A stretch of 64,000 nucleotides of DNA from Lepus europaeus (lineage: Eukaryota > Chordata > Mammalia > Lagomorpha > Leporidae): the NCBI RefSeq assembly GCF_033115175.1, contig NC_084840.1:76275179-76339178 (forward strand), given 5' to 3'. The first letter of the stretch is position 1, and each line of letters begins with the position of its first letter. Position numbers and translations under genes: made by a program. Below, piece by piece: positions 44,976 to 55,914 of this stretch. The notes under the pieces were generated by a model, which made no database searches, had not been told where the DNA came from, and was given only the letters and a program-made list of their open reading frames with translations.

Positions 44976-47709
44976 AGGTAGGAAACCTCACACCTAAAGA
45001 TCACAGGAATGTCAAACCATATATTAGAAAGTATCTTTGGCTAATGGCAGGGCGAAGTTACTCCTTCTCAATAGTCACATTGAATGTTAATGGCTTGAAC
45101 TGTCCAGTTAAAAGACACCGATTGGCTGAATGGGTTAAGGAACAAAACCCATCCTTTTGCTGCTTACAAGAAACCCATCCAACAATGATCCATACAGGCT
45201 GAGAGTGAAAGGCTGGAAAAAGATATACCATGCCAACAGAAATGAAAAGAGAGTGGGCGTAGCCATCTTAATATCGGACAACATAAACTTTACCACAAAA
45301 TCTGTTAGGAGAGACAAATAGGGGCACTATATAATGATTAAGGGATCCATTCAACAGAAAGATATAACGATTATCAATGTATATGCACCTAATTACAGGG
45401 CACCAGCTTATTTAAAAGACTTGTTAAGGGACTTAAAGGGAGACTTAGACCCCAATACAATAGTACTGGGGGACTTCAATACTCCACTCTCAGAGATAGA
45501 CAGATCAACAGAACAGAAGTTCAACAAGGAGACAGTAGATTTAAATGACACTATAGCCCAAATGGATCTAACAGATATCTACAGAACATTTCATCCTACA
45601 TCTAAGGACTTTACATTCTTCTCAGCAGTACATGGAACCTTCTCTAGGATTGACCACATACTAGGCCATAAAGCAAGTCTCAGCAAATTCAAGAGAATTA
45701 GAATCATACCATGCAGCTTCTCAGACCACAAAGGAATGAAATTGGAAATTAGCAACTCAGGAATCCCCAGAGCACGTGCAAACACATGGGGATTGAACAA
45801 CATGCTCCTGAATGAACAATGAGTCATAGAAGAAATTAAAAGAGAAATCAAAAATTGTCTGGAAGTAAATGAGGATAACAGCACAACATACCAAAACCTA
45901 TGGGATACAACAAAAGCAGTGTTAGGAGGAAAGATTATATCAATAGGTGCCTACATCAAGAAATTGGAAAGGCACCAAATAGATGAGCTTTCAAGTCATC
46001 TCAAGGATCTAGAAAATCTGCAGCAAACCAGACCCAAGTCAAGTAGGAGAAGAGAAATAATTAAAATCAGAGAAGAAATCAACAGGATTTAATCCAAAAA
46101 AAAACATTACAAAAAATCAGCCAAACGAGGAGCTGGTTTTTTGAAAAAATAAACAAAATTGACACCCCATTGGCCCAACTAACTAAAAAAAGAAGAGAAA
46201 AGACCCAAATCAATAGGATCAGAGATGAAATGGGAAACGTAACAACAGACGCCGCAGAAATAAAAAGAATCATCAGAAATTACTACAAGGACTTGTATGC
46301 CAGCAAACAGGGAAATCTATCAGAAATGGACAGATTCTTGGACACATACAACCTCCCTAAATTGAGCCAGGAAGACATAGAAAACCTAAACAGACCCATA
46401 ACTGACACAGAAATTGAAACAGTAATAAAGGACCTCCCAACAAAGAAAAGCCCAGGGCCAGATGGATTCACTGCTGAGTTCTACCAGACATTTAGAGAAG
46501 AACTAACTCCAATTCTTCTCAAACTATTCAGAGCAATCGAAAAAGAGGGAATCCTCCCAAATTCTTTCTATGAAGCAACCATCACCTTAATTCCTAAGCC
46601 AGAAAGAGATGCAACATTGAAAGAGAATTACAGACCAATATCCCTGATGAACATAGATGCAAAAATACTCAATAAAATTCTGGCCAATAGAATCCAACAA
46701 CACATCAGAAAGATCATCCACCCAGACCAAGTGGATTCATCCCCGGTATGCAGGGATGGTTCAACATTCGCAAAACAATCAACGTAATACACTACATTAA
46801 CAGACTGCAGAAGAAAAACCATATGATTCTCTCAATAGACGCAGAGAAAGCATTTGATAAAATACAACACCCTTTCATGATGAAAACTCTAAGCAAACTG
46901 GGTATGGAAGGAACATTCCTCAATACAATCAAAGCAATATATGAAAAACCCACGGCCAACATCCTATTGAATGGGGAAAAGTTGGAAGCATTTCCACTGA
47001 AATCTGGTACCAGACAGGGATGCCCTCTCTCACCACTGCTATTCAATATAGTTCTAGAAGTTTTGGCCAGAGCTATTAGGCAAGAAAAAGAAATTAAAGG
47101 GATACAAATCGGGAAGGACGAACTCAAACTATCCCTCTTTGCAGATGATATGATTCTTTCTTTAGGGGACCCAAAGAACTCTACTAAGAGACTGCTGGAA
47201 CTCATCGAAGAGTTTGGCAAAGTAGCAGGATATAAAATCAATCCACAAAAATCAATAGCCTTTGTATACACAGGCAATGCCACGGCTGAGGAAGAACTTC
47301 TAAGATCAATCCCATTCACAATAGCTACAAAAACAATCAAATACCTTGGAATAAACTTAACCAAAGACGTTAAAGATCTCTACGATGAAAACTACAAAAC
47401 ATTACAGAAAGAAATAGAAGAAGATACCAAAAAATGGAGAAATCTTCCATGCTCATGGATTGGAAGAATCAATATCATCAAAATGTCTATTCTCCCAAAA
47501 GCAATTTATACATTCAATGCAATACCCATCAAGATCCCGAAGACCTTCTTCTCAGATCTAGAAAAAATGATGCTGAAATTCATATGGAGACACAGAAGAC
47601 CTCGAATAGCCAAAGCAATCCTGTACAACAAAAAGCCGGAGGCATCACAATACCTGATTTCAGGACATACTACAGGGCAGTTGTTATCAAAACAGCATGG
47701 TACTGGTAC

Positions 47710-47721
47710 AGAAACAGATGG
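47710..47721. repeat. Target-site duplication, left copy, of the HS2ST1 retrocopy
   Basis: AGAAACAGATGG, belonging to L1 ORF2. The identical right copy is at 53050-53061, directly after the retrocopy's poly(A). The first A is ambiguous with the tail. Perfect identity suggests a recent event. Confidence 0.95.
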
Positions 47722-48088
47722 GGAGGGAGGGAGGGAAGGAAGGAAGAGAGGGAGGCGGGCAGGCAGGCGGGCGCGGAGGTCGGGGATTGAGGCTGTGGAG
47801 GGAGGCGAGAGCCCGGCAGCTGCTTCGCGCAGGGTTTGCTGCGCGGGGTTGTGGAGGGGGCGGCCGTTGAGTCGGCTGACGAGAAGCGGGCACCGGCGGC
47901 GCTGGTGCTGGCGCCTGGGGGCGGGGGGACCGGAGCGGCGAGAAGGGGGGTCGCTCAGGTGGTGCTCTGGCTGTTGCGCTCTCCTTGCCTGGCTGCCGGC
48001 TCGGTGGGCTCCTCCCGGCGTTTCCCTCGCCTCTGGGGCCCCGCTCCCCGCCCTCCGCGGTATGTCTTGATCCCGAGCAGCGGGTTTC
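47722..48088 (+). promoter_or_regulatory. HS2ST1 retrocopy 5' UTR, GC-rich
   Basis: 367 bases between the left target-site duplication and the HS2ST1 ATG. The sequence starts purine-rich (GGAGGGAGGG...) and becomes a CpG-rich stretch, as expected of a copied 5' UTR from a CpG-island gene. A minimal upstream ORF of two codons (ATG TCT TGA) lies at 48062-48070, 18 bases before the main ATG. The near-complete 5' end means reverse transcription reached, or nearly reached, the cap site. L1 reading frames run into this region by chance. Confidence 0.85.
48062..48070 (+). promoter_or_regulatory. Minimal upstream ORF (ATG TCT TGA)
   Basis: A two-codon ORF just upstream of the HS2ST1 start. Such minimal uORFs can slow or reduce initiation at the main start. 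Whether the parental gene has it cannot be told from this window. Confidence 0.5.
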
Positions 48089-49159
48089 ATGGGGCTCCTC
48101 AGGATTATGATGCCGCCCAAGTTGCAGCTGCTGGCGGTGGTGGCCTTCGCGGTGGCGATGCTCTTCTTGGAGAACCAGATCCAGAAGCTGGAGGAGTCCC
48201 TGTCGAAGCTAGAAAGGGCGATTGCAAGACATGAGGTCCGAGAAATTGAGCAGCGACATACGATGGATGGCCCTCGGCAAGATGCAGCCTTAGAGGAGGA
48301 AGAGGACATGGTGATCATTTATAACAGAGTTCCCAAAACTGCCAGCACCTCATTTACCAATATCGCCTATGACCTGTGTGCCAAGAATAGATACCACGTC
48401 CTTCACATCAACACTACCAAAAACAATCCAGTGATGTCACTGCAAGATCAGGTGCGCTTTGTAAAGAATATAACTTCCTGGAAAGAGATGAAACCAGGTT
48501 TTTATCATGGACATGTTTCTTATTTGGATTTTGCAAAATTTGGTGTGAAGAAGAAGCCAATTTACATTAATGTCATAAGGGATCCTATTGAGAGACTGGT
48601 TTCCTACTATTACTTTCTGAGATTTGGAGATGATTATAGACCAGGGTTAAGGAGACGAAAACAAGGAGACAAAAAGACCTTTGATGAGTGTGTAGCCGAG
48701 GGCGGCTCCGACTGTGCTCCTGAGAAGCTCTGGCTTCAAATTCCATTCTTCTGTGGCCACAGCTCCGAATGCTGGAATGTGGGAAGCAGGTGGGCTATGG
48801 ATCAAGCCAAGTATAACCTAGTTAATGAATACTTTCTGGTGGGAGTTACTGAAGAGCTTGAAGATTTCATCATGTTACTGGAGGCCGCTTTACCCCGGTT
48901 TTTTAGGGGTGCTACAGAACTCTACCGTACAGGAAAGAAATCTCATCTTAGGAAAACCACAGAGAAGAAACTTCCCACTAAGCAAACCATCGCAAAACTA
49001 CAGCAGTCTGACATTTGGAAAATGGAGAATGAGTTCTATGAGTTTGCACTGGAGCAGTTCCAGTTCATCAGAGCCCATGCTGTTCGAGAAAAAGATGGAG
49101 ACCTCTACATCCTCGCACAAAACTTTTTCTATGAAAAGATTTACCCTAAGTCGAACTGA
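48089..49159 (+). CDS. HS2ST1: HS2ST1 retrocopy: intact heparan sulfate 2-O-sulfotransferase ORF
   Basis: Intronless 356-codon ORF, the full length of mammalian HS2ST1, a Golgi type II membrane enzyme that moves sulfate from PAPS to the 2-O position of iduronic acid in heparan sulfate. Layout: short cytosolic tail, signal anchor at about residues 11-28, coiled-coil stem (about 28-55), sulfotransferase domain. Visible key residues are the 5'-phosphosulfate loop 'RVPKTASTSF' (Lys83), the catalytic-type pair His140 and His142 in 'FYHGHVSYLDF', and the 3'-phosphate site 'IRDPIERLVSYYY' (Arg164, Ser172). N-glycosylation sequons lie at Asn108 (NTT) and Asn127 (NIT), with cysteines at 201, 209, 222 and 228. 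No stop or frameshift. The start is the known N-terminus (MGLLRIMMPP); its context has T at -3 and G at +4. It lies inside an L1 in the same orientation, with its own 5' UTR, 3' UTR, poly(A) and target-site duplication. From memory of other mammals, Leu38, Ala67, Arg101 and Val245 may be changes, or rabbit-specific. Confidence 0.96.
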   Translation: MGLLRIMMPPKLQLLAVVAFAVAMLFLENQIQKLEESLSKLERAIARHEVREIEQRHTMDGPRQDAALEEEEDMVIIYNRVPKTASTSFTNIAYDLCAKNRYHVLHINTTKNNPVMSLQDQVRFVKNITSWKEMKPGFYHGHVSYLDFAKFGVKKKPIYINVIRDPIERLVSYYYFLRFGDDYRPGLRRRKQGDKKTFDECVAEGGSDCAPEKLWLQIPFFCGHSSECWNVGSRWAMDQAKYNLVNEYFLVGVTEELEDFIMLLEAALPRFFRGATELYRTGKKSHLRKTTEKKLPTKQTIAKLQQSDIWKMENEFYEFALEQFQFIRAHAVREKDGDLYILAQNFFYEKIYPKSN

Positions 49160-50284
49160 GTCCGAGGTGTGACTATTAGATTCCTGAACAAAAACTTTGA
49201 CGCTGACTTCACCTTCATTCTCAGCTCTGCAACCTGGATTGCTGATCGTGTATAAGATGGTTTGTGTCGAGCTGAGTTAGAAATGGTCATGTCGAGGAAG
49301 TAGATGCTGGCTGCTCTGTGTTGTAAAGGGTTTAAGTTTCAAGCATTTTTCTTTTTTCAGGTTAGATTTTGGTGAGAATTATTATCCCCACTTGCCTAAG
49401 GGAAAACAAGCTTACATCACCTAAAATAAACACATGGCAAGTCTAATCAAAAAGCTAAATGCAATTTAGAAAAGGGTCTGATAGTCTAGTTTTTGATAAA
49501 GCATTTTTTCAACTAACCATGAATGAAGATGAATCCATTTGCCACTTCCGCCTTCCCCAGGGGTTTAGGTTAGAAATAGCGGTGGTAACTTGGGCAGCGT
49601 GTGCTTTGTTTCTGTGAATCACATCTCATGAAATTTATCCAGCTGTTTGTATTTGCTAAGAAATGTGACTGCTATAGTTGGAGTTACCCATTTTTATGTA
49701 GGTGGTTTTAAATTTTTTAAATAATCATTAATGTTAAATACCAGTTTAAACCATGAATAATACTATAAGAAGATAAAGAATCAAGGCAGTATTGCTCATT
49801 CCTGTCTCCCCAGTATTTATTATTGGGAATACACTTCAAAGAAGGTTGGCATTGTCAGAAGTTTTAGCTAAGACTTAGATGCATTAATATAAAAAAGTCA
49901 GTTTAGTATTTGTTCCTCCAGGGGTTGTTTGTCAAGATGTAAACTGAGCTATCGGCAACTTTAAGACTCCAGTGGTGAGCTGTGGTGTGGGTTGGGTTTT
50001 CTTACTTCTGTACTTTTACCTGTAGACTATTTTTACTAAGGTGCTTTATAATGTGTTTTAAAGCATTGCATTTACAAAAGAAAAAAAAAAGGAAAATGCT
50101 GTACATAGTGCATATTTTATGTATTTGGACCAAAAAGTTATAAGTAACTAGACAAAAGTGGTTTTGCACCAGTTTTATTATGTCAAGTAAAACCATCAGA
50201 CCTACTGTTCTTGTATTTCTCATTTAACTGTACTGTTAAGACATCACTGACATGAATTTCAATGACCCTTCAATTTTGATACAC

Positions 50285-50545
50285 AATGCATTATTCATAT
50301 CTGGAGGTGGTAGTTGCGATGGAAAGAGTACTGGACGGAGTCATAAAACCTGATTTCTGGTCTTGGCTCCGCCACTTACCAGCTGTTGTGACTGTGGGCA
50401 AGTCACTTAACCTCTCATTGCCTCGACTTCCTGGTCTTGAAATGAGGCTGATGAGACCTGCTGTACCTACCTCACAGGGCTGTTGTGAGGCTGAGATGAG
50501 AGGGCATGTGAAGCACTTTGGAGCTGCAAAGCAGTGAAAAGTATA
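50285..50545 (+). repeat. MIR element in the HS2ST1 3' UTR
   Basis: Mammal-wide interspersed repeat core: 'AAAGAGTACTGGACGGAGTC', 'GACTGTGGGCAAGTCACTTAAC' (MIR core at about 50391-50412), then 'TACCTACCTCACAGGGCTGTTG'-type sequence and 'AAGCACTTTGGA'. Confidence 0.9.
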
Positions 50546-51224
50546 AGGTATTAACTGTAGAAACATCTTTAACACGTGGTTTCAGACCATTCTTTTTTTT
50601 TTTTTTCCCTAACAGAGAAAAGTCCATTTGGGGTTGGGAAAAAGTTAATCTTGACGTAAAGTCGTGTTTGATAAATATCTTCTCAGTGTTTTATCTTCCA
50701 TGTTTCAACAACTATTGAGCTGTGAAACCCCTGTGAACTCTTAACGATTCCTGAACAGCTGCCCGAGTGCCAGGGGTTCGCTGTGGGAAGCGGACTTCAT
50801 TAGCTGACCAGGGGCCCGGAAGCCTTGCTCTGCAAAGTCGACAGATTTCTTTTTTTCTCTTTTTTATTTTATATTGCCATTCAGAAATGGTAGCTATTTT
50901 ATACCTCTGCTTTTTAAGGTATATTTTACAGGGTTTGATTTTCTTGTTCATTCTTCCCCCTTCTTGAAGTAACAAAGAATTTTAAGAACCCTTTTCTAAA
51001 AAGGATAATCTTTGATATGTTTCGCTTAAGTAAATATTTCTTAAGGCTTCACCAAACTGCAAGCATTTTAGGTAGATTACTTTAAAGGTTATTAATTGTG
51101 TGGGAGAGAGGGAGGGAGCACTACTTCCAGAAAATGTGTATAACCCAATCAAAGGAATGACAGAATCATTTTAGCACCCTTGTCCCCCGATAATATGAAA
51201 ATATTAAGAGAACATAGCCAGAGG

Positions 51225-51525
51225 GAGGAGTGAAGCCTAGTGGTTAAGGTGCCGTAAAAGACATCTATGTCCCACATGGGGCATTCCTGGTGCTGTTCCC
51301 TGGCTCCAGCTCTGTCTGCAGCTTCCTGCTAAAGCCAACCCTACAAGGCAGTGCTAAAAGCTGAAGCACCTCCCACATGGGAGTCCTCGATCAACTTTCT
51401 GGCTCCTGGCTTTGACCCGGCCCTGTCCAGCCCCCTAGTCATTATGGGCGTTAGGAGAGTGAACCAGCAGATGGAAGTATCCAACCCCCTCTCTACCTCT
51501 CTGCCTTTCAATGTGTTTTTTTAAG
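51225..51525 (+). repeat. CSINE (old) in the HS2ST1 3' UTR
   Basis: Diverged plus copy: head 'GAAGCCTAGTGGTTAAGG', 'CACATGGGAGTCCTCGATC', 'TCTGGCTCCTGGCTTTGACC', 'AGGAGAGTGAACCAGCAGATGG', and tail 'CTCTGCCTTTCAATGTG'. Confidence 0.85.
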
Positions 51526-51754
51526 AGAGGGAACATAGCTAGACATATGTACTTTTCTGGATTTTATTTTCCCTTTATTTTGTTTTAAATTAACCTCTAC
51601 AGGTATTTGCTGAAAACATATACAAATTATTTCTTCACCCAAAAGTAAAGCACCTGCTAATGGAACACACCACAGGTTATTCTAAGAGTACATGCTAAGA
51701 TCATCCTGAGGTGCATTAACTGTTTTAGAGACCTAGAGTTGCACTTAGTGCACT

Positions 51755-51970
51755 GGAGCAGGCTCAGTAAACTTTCTGTAAAGAGCCAGAGAGTAAATTT
51801 TTGGCTTTGCAGGCTGTATGGTCTCTGTCACAGTTCAACTGCCCTTGTTGCACAAAAGCAACCATTGACAACATCTAAACAAATGAGCATGGTCATGTTC
51901 CAGTGAAACTTTATCTGTAAAAACAGATGACATACTAGACAGGAACCACAGGCTACCAACTCCTGCACTA
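51755..51970. repeat. Ancient hAT/MER-type DNA transposon fragment
   Basis: Contains 'TTCTGTAAAGAGCCAGAGAGTA', 'TTTGGCTTTGCAGGCTGTATGG' and, near the end, 'AAAACAGATGACATACTAG'. These are landmarks of a common mammalian non-autonomous hAT (MER1-group) family. The family name is uncertain. Confidence 0.65.
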
Positions 51971-53016
51971 GAGAAATCAGGATTTATGGAGAAGTCATAT
52001 TTTCATCCATATTCAAGTGACCTAAAAGAGTTTATATGCTCCAAAAGCTCCTGACATATCCAAAGAATAGCACTCTGATTCACACATTCTCTCCCACAGA
52101 GTCACAAACTCTTAGGACTTCCCTTGCTTCCAGGTGGGCATTTTTCCCCCTAGTTTAACAGTTCAGAATAGGTGCATTTATTTGGTCATCTTTTAGGGTA
52201 GGAATGTCCTTTCTGGAGACTGAGAAAAGGGTGGATTTAATTCCATCCAGTGAGTCCTTATAATGCCTAACTTTGTAATCGGTCACATGTGTGGAACCAC
52301 AAAGGCAGTAATGTATTTTTTTAAAGTGGCAAATGTGGTTTTCTTTGTTTCGGCCTTTGCGCTTTTTCAGTATTTTGATCATAGGGAGATTTTTTTTTAT
52401 AATACAAAAGTAAATTAACCACTTCGAATTTCAAAGTAATGTTATGTGTGTATGTGTATATATCTATATCGATATATATGTTTATTTCCTAAAAGAGGAA
52501 AAAGTACCTTTTTGTTCAACTTGTATCAACACCTGTTTTCTAATTGCTGTGAAATGGCAACTGTTGATAAATTATTGTGACTGTTTTAAAATGTAATGGG
52601 GAGGATATATTTTGATTTTTACCCAGCTTTAATCTGTAAAGTATCACTTAAATATATCTGATAGCAACACTTAAATATTGCATGGGAATTACTTTTCTGT
52701 CATCCATATGCATTGATGCAACTTTGAACATATCAGGTGTTTCTGAATTCCTGATGATTGGATTTAAACTATTGAAACTCAGATGACTTATACTGACTTT
52801 TACATTTTGAATTTAATTTTCTGTTCTTACAATTAAGTTGATGCCTAATTTGAAATCTACTGTTACTCTTTCTTAATATATGTCCTATTGGAAGTTCCTA
52901 AAATTGTTAGTGCCATCCGTATTTACAAACAGTATTTTGATATCACAGACAATTTTCTCATTGTATTTGCATAGGTAGAAAGAAAATAGTTTGTTGACAA
53001 TTATTCTCACTTTTTT

Positions 53017-53050
53017 AATAAAATTAAATAAAAATTAAAAAAAAAAAAAA
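53017..53050 (+). terminator. Copied poly(A) signal and poly(A) tail of the HS2ST1 retrocopy
   Basis: AATAAA at 53017-53022 and 53027-53032, then about 14 A residues up to the right-hand target-site duplication. It shows that a polyadenylated mRNA was the template. Confidence 0.92.
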
Positions 53051-54201
53051 GAAACAGATGGATAGACCAATGGAACAGAATAGAAACACCAGAAATCAAT
53101 CCAAACATCTACAGCCAACTTATATTTGACCAAAGATCCAAATCTAATCCCTGGAAAAAGGACAGTCTATTCAATAAATGGTGCTGGGAAAATTGGATTT
53201 CCACGTGCAGAAGCTTGAAGCAAGACCCATACCTTTCACCTTACACAAAAATTCACTCAACATGGATTAAAGACTTAAATCTACGACCCGAAACCATCAA
53301 ATTATTAGAGAGCATTGGAGAAACCCTGCAAGATATAGGCACAGGCAAAGACTTCCTGGAAAATACTCCAACAGCACAGGCAGTCAAAGCCAAAATTAAC
53401 ATTTGGGATTGCATCAAATTGAGAAGTTTCTGTACTTCAAAAGAAACAGTCAGGAAAGTGAAGAGGCAACCAACAGAATGGGAAAAAATATTTGCAAACT
53501 ATACTACAGATAAAGGGTTGATAACCAGAATCTACAAAGAAATCAAGAAACTCCACAACAACAAAACAAACAACCCACTTAAGAGATGGGCCAAGGACCT
53601 CAATAGACATTTTTCGAAAGAGGAAATCCAAATGGCCAACAGACACATGAAAAAATGCTCAGGATCACTAGCAATCAGAGAAATGCAAATCAAAACCACA
53701 ATGAGGTTCCATCTCACCCCGGTGAGAATGGCTCACATTCAGAAATCTACCAACAACAGATGCTGGAGAGGATGTGGGGAAAAAGGGACACTAACCCACT
53801 GTTGGTGGGAATGCAAGCTGGTTAAGCCACTATGGAAGTCTGTCTGGAGATTCCTCAGAAACCTGAATATAACCCTACCATACAACCCAGCCATCCCACT
53901 CCTTGGAATTTACCCAAAGGAAATTAATTTGGCAAATAAAAAAGCCATCTGCACATTAATGTTTATTGCAGCTCAATTCACAATAGCTAAGACCTGGAAC
54001 CAACCCAAATGCCCATCAACAGTAGACTGGATAAAGAAATTATGGGACATGTACCCCATAGAATACTATACAGCAGTAAGAAACAACGAAACCCAGTCAT
54101 TTGCAACAAGATGGAGGAATCTGGAAAACATCATGCTGAGTGAATTAAGCCAGTCCCAAAGAGAAAAATATCATTTGTTTTCCCTGATCGGTGACAACTG
54201 A

Positions 54202-55629
54202 GCGCCAAAGGGGAAACTTGTTAAGTGAAATGCACACTATAAGCAACAATGAATTGATCAGCTCCTGTCCTGACTTTAGATGTACAATGTAATACTTTAT
54301 CCTTTTTAGTATTTGTTGTTGTTGTTCTAGTACTAGTGGTTGAACTCTGTAATTAACACACAATTATTCTTAGGTGTTTAAATTTTAACTGAAAAGTGAT
54401 CCCTGTTAAATCTAAGAGTGGAAAAAGAGAGGGAGGAGATGAACAATTTGGTACATGCTTAATCGGACTGGCCGCAAATGGTGGAGTTAGAAATGTGCCA
54501 GGGGATTCCAACACGATCCCATCAAGATGGCATGTACCAATGCCATCGCACTAGTCCAAGTGATCAATTTCAGCTCACAATTGATAGCTCTGATACATCT
54601 AATAGTCAAAGAGATCACACAAACAAGACAAGTATCTGCTAATACTAACTGATAGAATCAAAAAGGGAGAAAAAGATCCAATATGGGAAGCAGGATACAC
54701 AGCAGACTCATAGAATGGCAGATGTCCTAAACAACACTCTGGCCTCAGAATCAGCCCTTAAGGCATTCGGATCTGGCGGAAGAGCCCATGAGAGTATAGC
54801 AGGCATGGAAAGCCAAGATATCATGGAAAAAAAAAGACCTAAATGAATGATCTCTGTGAGTGAGATCCTAGTGGAAAGAACGGGGCCATCAAAGAAGGAG
54901 GTGCCCTTCTCTGAAGGGAGGAGAGAACTTCCACTTTGACTATGACCCTATCGGGATAAGATCAAAGTCAGCGAACTCTAAAGGCTTCCATAGCCCTGGC
55001 AACTCATGACTAGAGCCTAGGGAGATTACTGACGCCATGAACAGGAGTGTCAAATTGTTAAATCAGCAACAGGAGTCACTGTGTACTTACACCCCATGTG
55101 GGATCTGTCCCTAATGTGTCGTCTAAAGCGAAGTGATGCTATAACTAGTACTGAAACAGTATTTTTATACTTTGCATTTCTGTGTGGGCACAAACTGATG
55201 AGGCCTTTACTAATTATATACTGAATTGATCTTCTGTATATAAAGAGAATTGGAAATGAAAAAAAAACAACCTGGTGTTAAAAAGGAAATGGCGTAGAAA
55301 ATTAATTAATTTGAAAAAAAAATATGTAGGATCTCTGTCTTTAATGTGCTGTACATTGCTATTTAATGCTATAATTAGTAATCCAATGGTAGTTTTTTCA
55401 CTTTATGTTGCTATATGGGAAAATGTTGAAATCTTTACCTAATATATACCAAACTGATCTTCTGTATATAAAGAGAATTGAAAATGAATCTTTACATGAA
55501 TGGAAGGGGAAAGGGAGCAGGAAAGGGGAGGGTTGTGGGCGGGAGGCAAGTTATGGGAGGGGGGAAGCCATTGTAACCCATAAGCTATACTTTGGAAATT
55601 TATATTCATTAAATAAAAGTTTAATAAAA
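54202..55629 (+). other. L1 3' UTR of the full-length element, with an internal tandem duplication
   Basis: Runs from the ORF2 stop to the AATAAAAG end. A unit beginning 'GGGATCTGTCCCTAATGTG' (about 55098-55260) is repeated in diverged form from about 55327 to 55490, separated by about 65 bases of A-rich sequence. A G-rich tract (about 55500-55566) follows, as in other L1 3' UTRs. Confidence 0.85.
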
Positions 55630-55645
55630 AAAAATCTTTTTTTCC

Positions 55646-55914
55646 TATTGCTCATTGATTTTGCACAAATCGATTGCTTAGGAGTATTTCCATTGTATTC
55701 CTTGTACCTCAAAAACTTATATAGTTCATTTTCTGTACTAGTAGCACTTCTATAGTAATCATTGGATGTTGTTTCTATATATGGTGTGTTGGCTGTAATG
55801 ATGAGCACATCAATTCTTTCTCAGTTTTATTATGTTGTCTTCCTTTGTTGTTTTGGCTAGGACTTCCAGTGTGTTAAATAAAAGTAGTGAATATATAGCA
55901 TTACTTTTTGCCTT
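55646..55914. other. No gene recognised
   Basis: Short unassigned interval, probably a continuation of the old L1M sequence that the full-length L1 split at 43252/55630. Confidence 0.4.

Larger units (their letters stand above)
49160..53036 (+). other. HS2ST1 retrocopy 3' UTR
   Basis: About 3.88 kb of copied 3' UTR, ending at AATAAA signals (53017-53022 and 53027-53032) and a poly(A) run (53037-53050). It contains an MIR (50285-50545), a CSINE (51225-51525) and an ancient hAT-type fragment (51755-51970). The MIR and hAT pieces are far older than the retrocopy, so they were presumably in the parental 3' UTR; the CSINE could be either. Confidence 0.88.
45044..54201 (+). pseudogene. L1 ORF2p (EN-RT), broken and interrupted by HS2ST1
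   Basis: ORF2 encodes the endonuclease / reverse transcriptase of L1. Start ATG 45044 ('MAGRSYSFSIVTLNVNG'). Lesions relative to other copies here: a deletion of about four bases after 'CCLQETH' (about 45178), TGA at 45820-45822 where the 12.25 kb copy has Trp, an indel near 46085-46100, a one-base deletion near 46733, and a deletion near 47630. Motifs kept: 'FSDHKGMKLEI' (EN), 'KSPGPDGF' (RT, about 46447), FADD (47138-47149), and the C-terminal '[18 protein letters not shown]'. Coding is cut at 47721 by the retrocopy and resumes at 53051, ending 'FSLIGDN' with TGA 54199-54201. The last 328 codons (53215-54201) form one open frame. Confidence 0.94.
43253..55629 (+). mobile_element. Full-length rabbit-type L1 with an HS2ST1 retrocopy inside
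   Basis: One L1 insertion: 5' UTR 43253-43938, ORF1 43939-44975, ORF2 45044-54201, 3' UTR 54202-55629 ending AATAAAAGTTTAATAAAAA. It is bracketed by a 16-bp target-site duplication. Removing the HS2ST1 retrocopy (47722-53049) leaves about 7.05 kb, a full-length size. Frameshifts and a stop in ORF1 and ORF2 make it incapable of autonomous movement now. Confidence 0.96.

Noticed and set aside
46748-48070. 440-codon frame apparently fusing L1 reverse transcriptase to a GC-rich tail
   Set aside because: The frame leaves the RT frame at the deletion near 47630 and then runs by chance through the HS2ST1 5' UTR, ending before the HS2ST1 start. It is not a fusion gene.
47836-48234. 132-codon frame overlapping the HS2ST1 start
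   Set aside because: It begins at a non-ATG codon and is a shifted reading of the GC-rich 5' UTR and the HS2ST1 N-terminus.
47506-48318. 270-codon minus-strand frame over the GC-rich region
   Set aside because: It is antisense to L1 ORF2 and the HS2ST1 5' UTR and start. GC-rich sequence with few stops explains it; no family resemblance.
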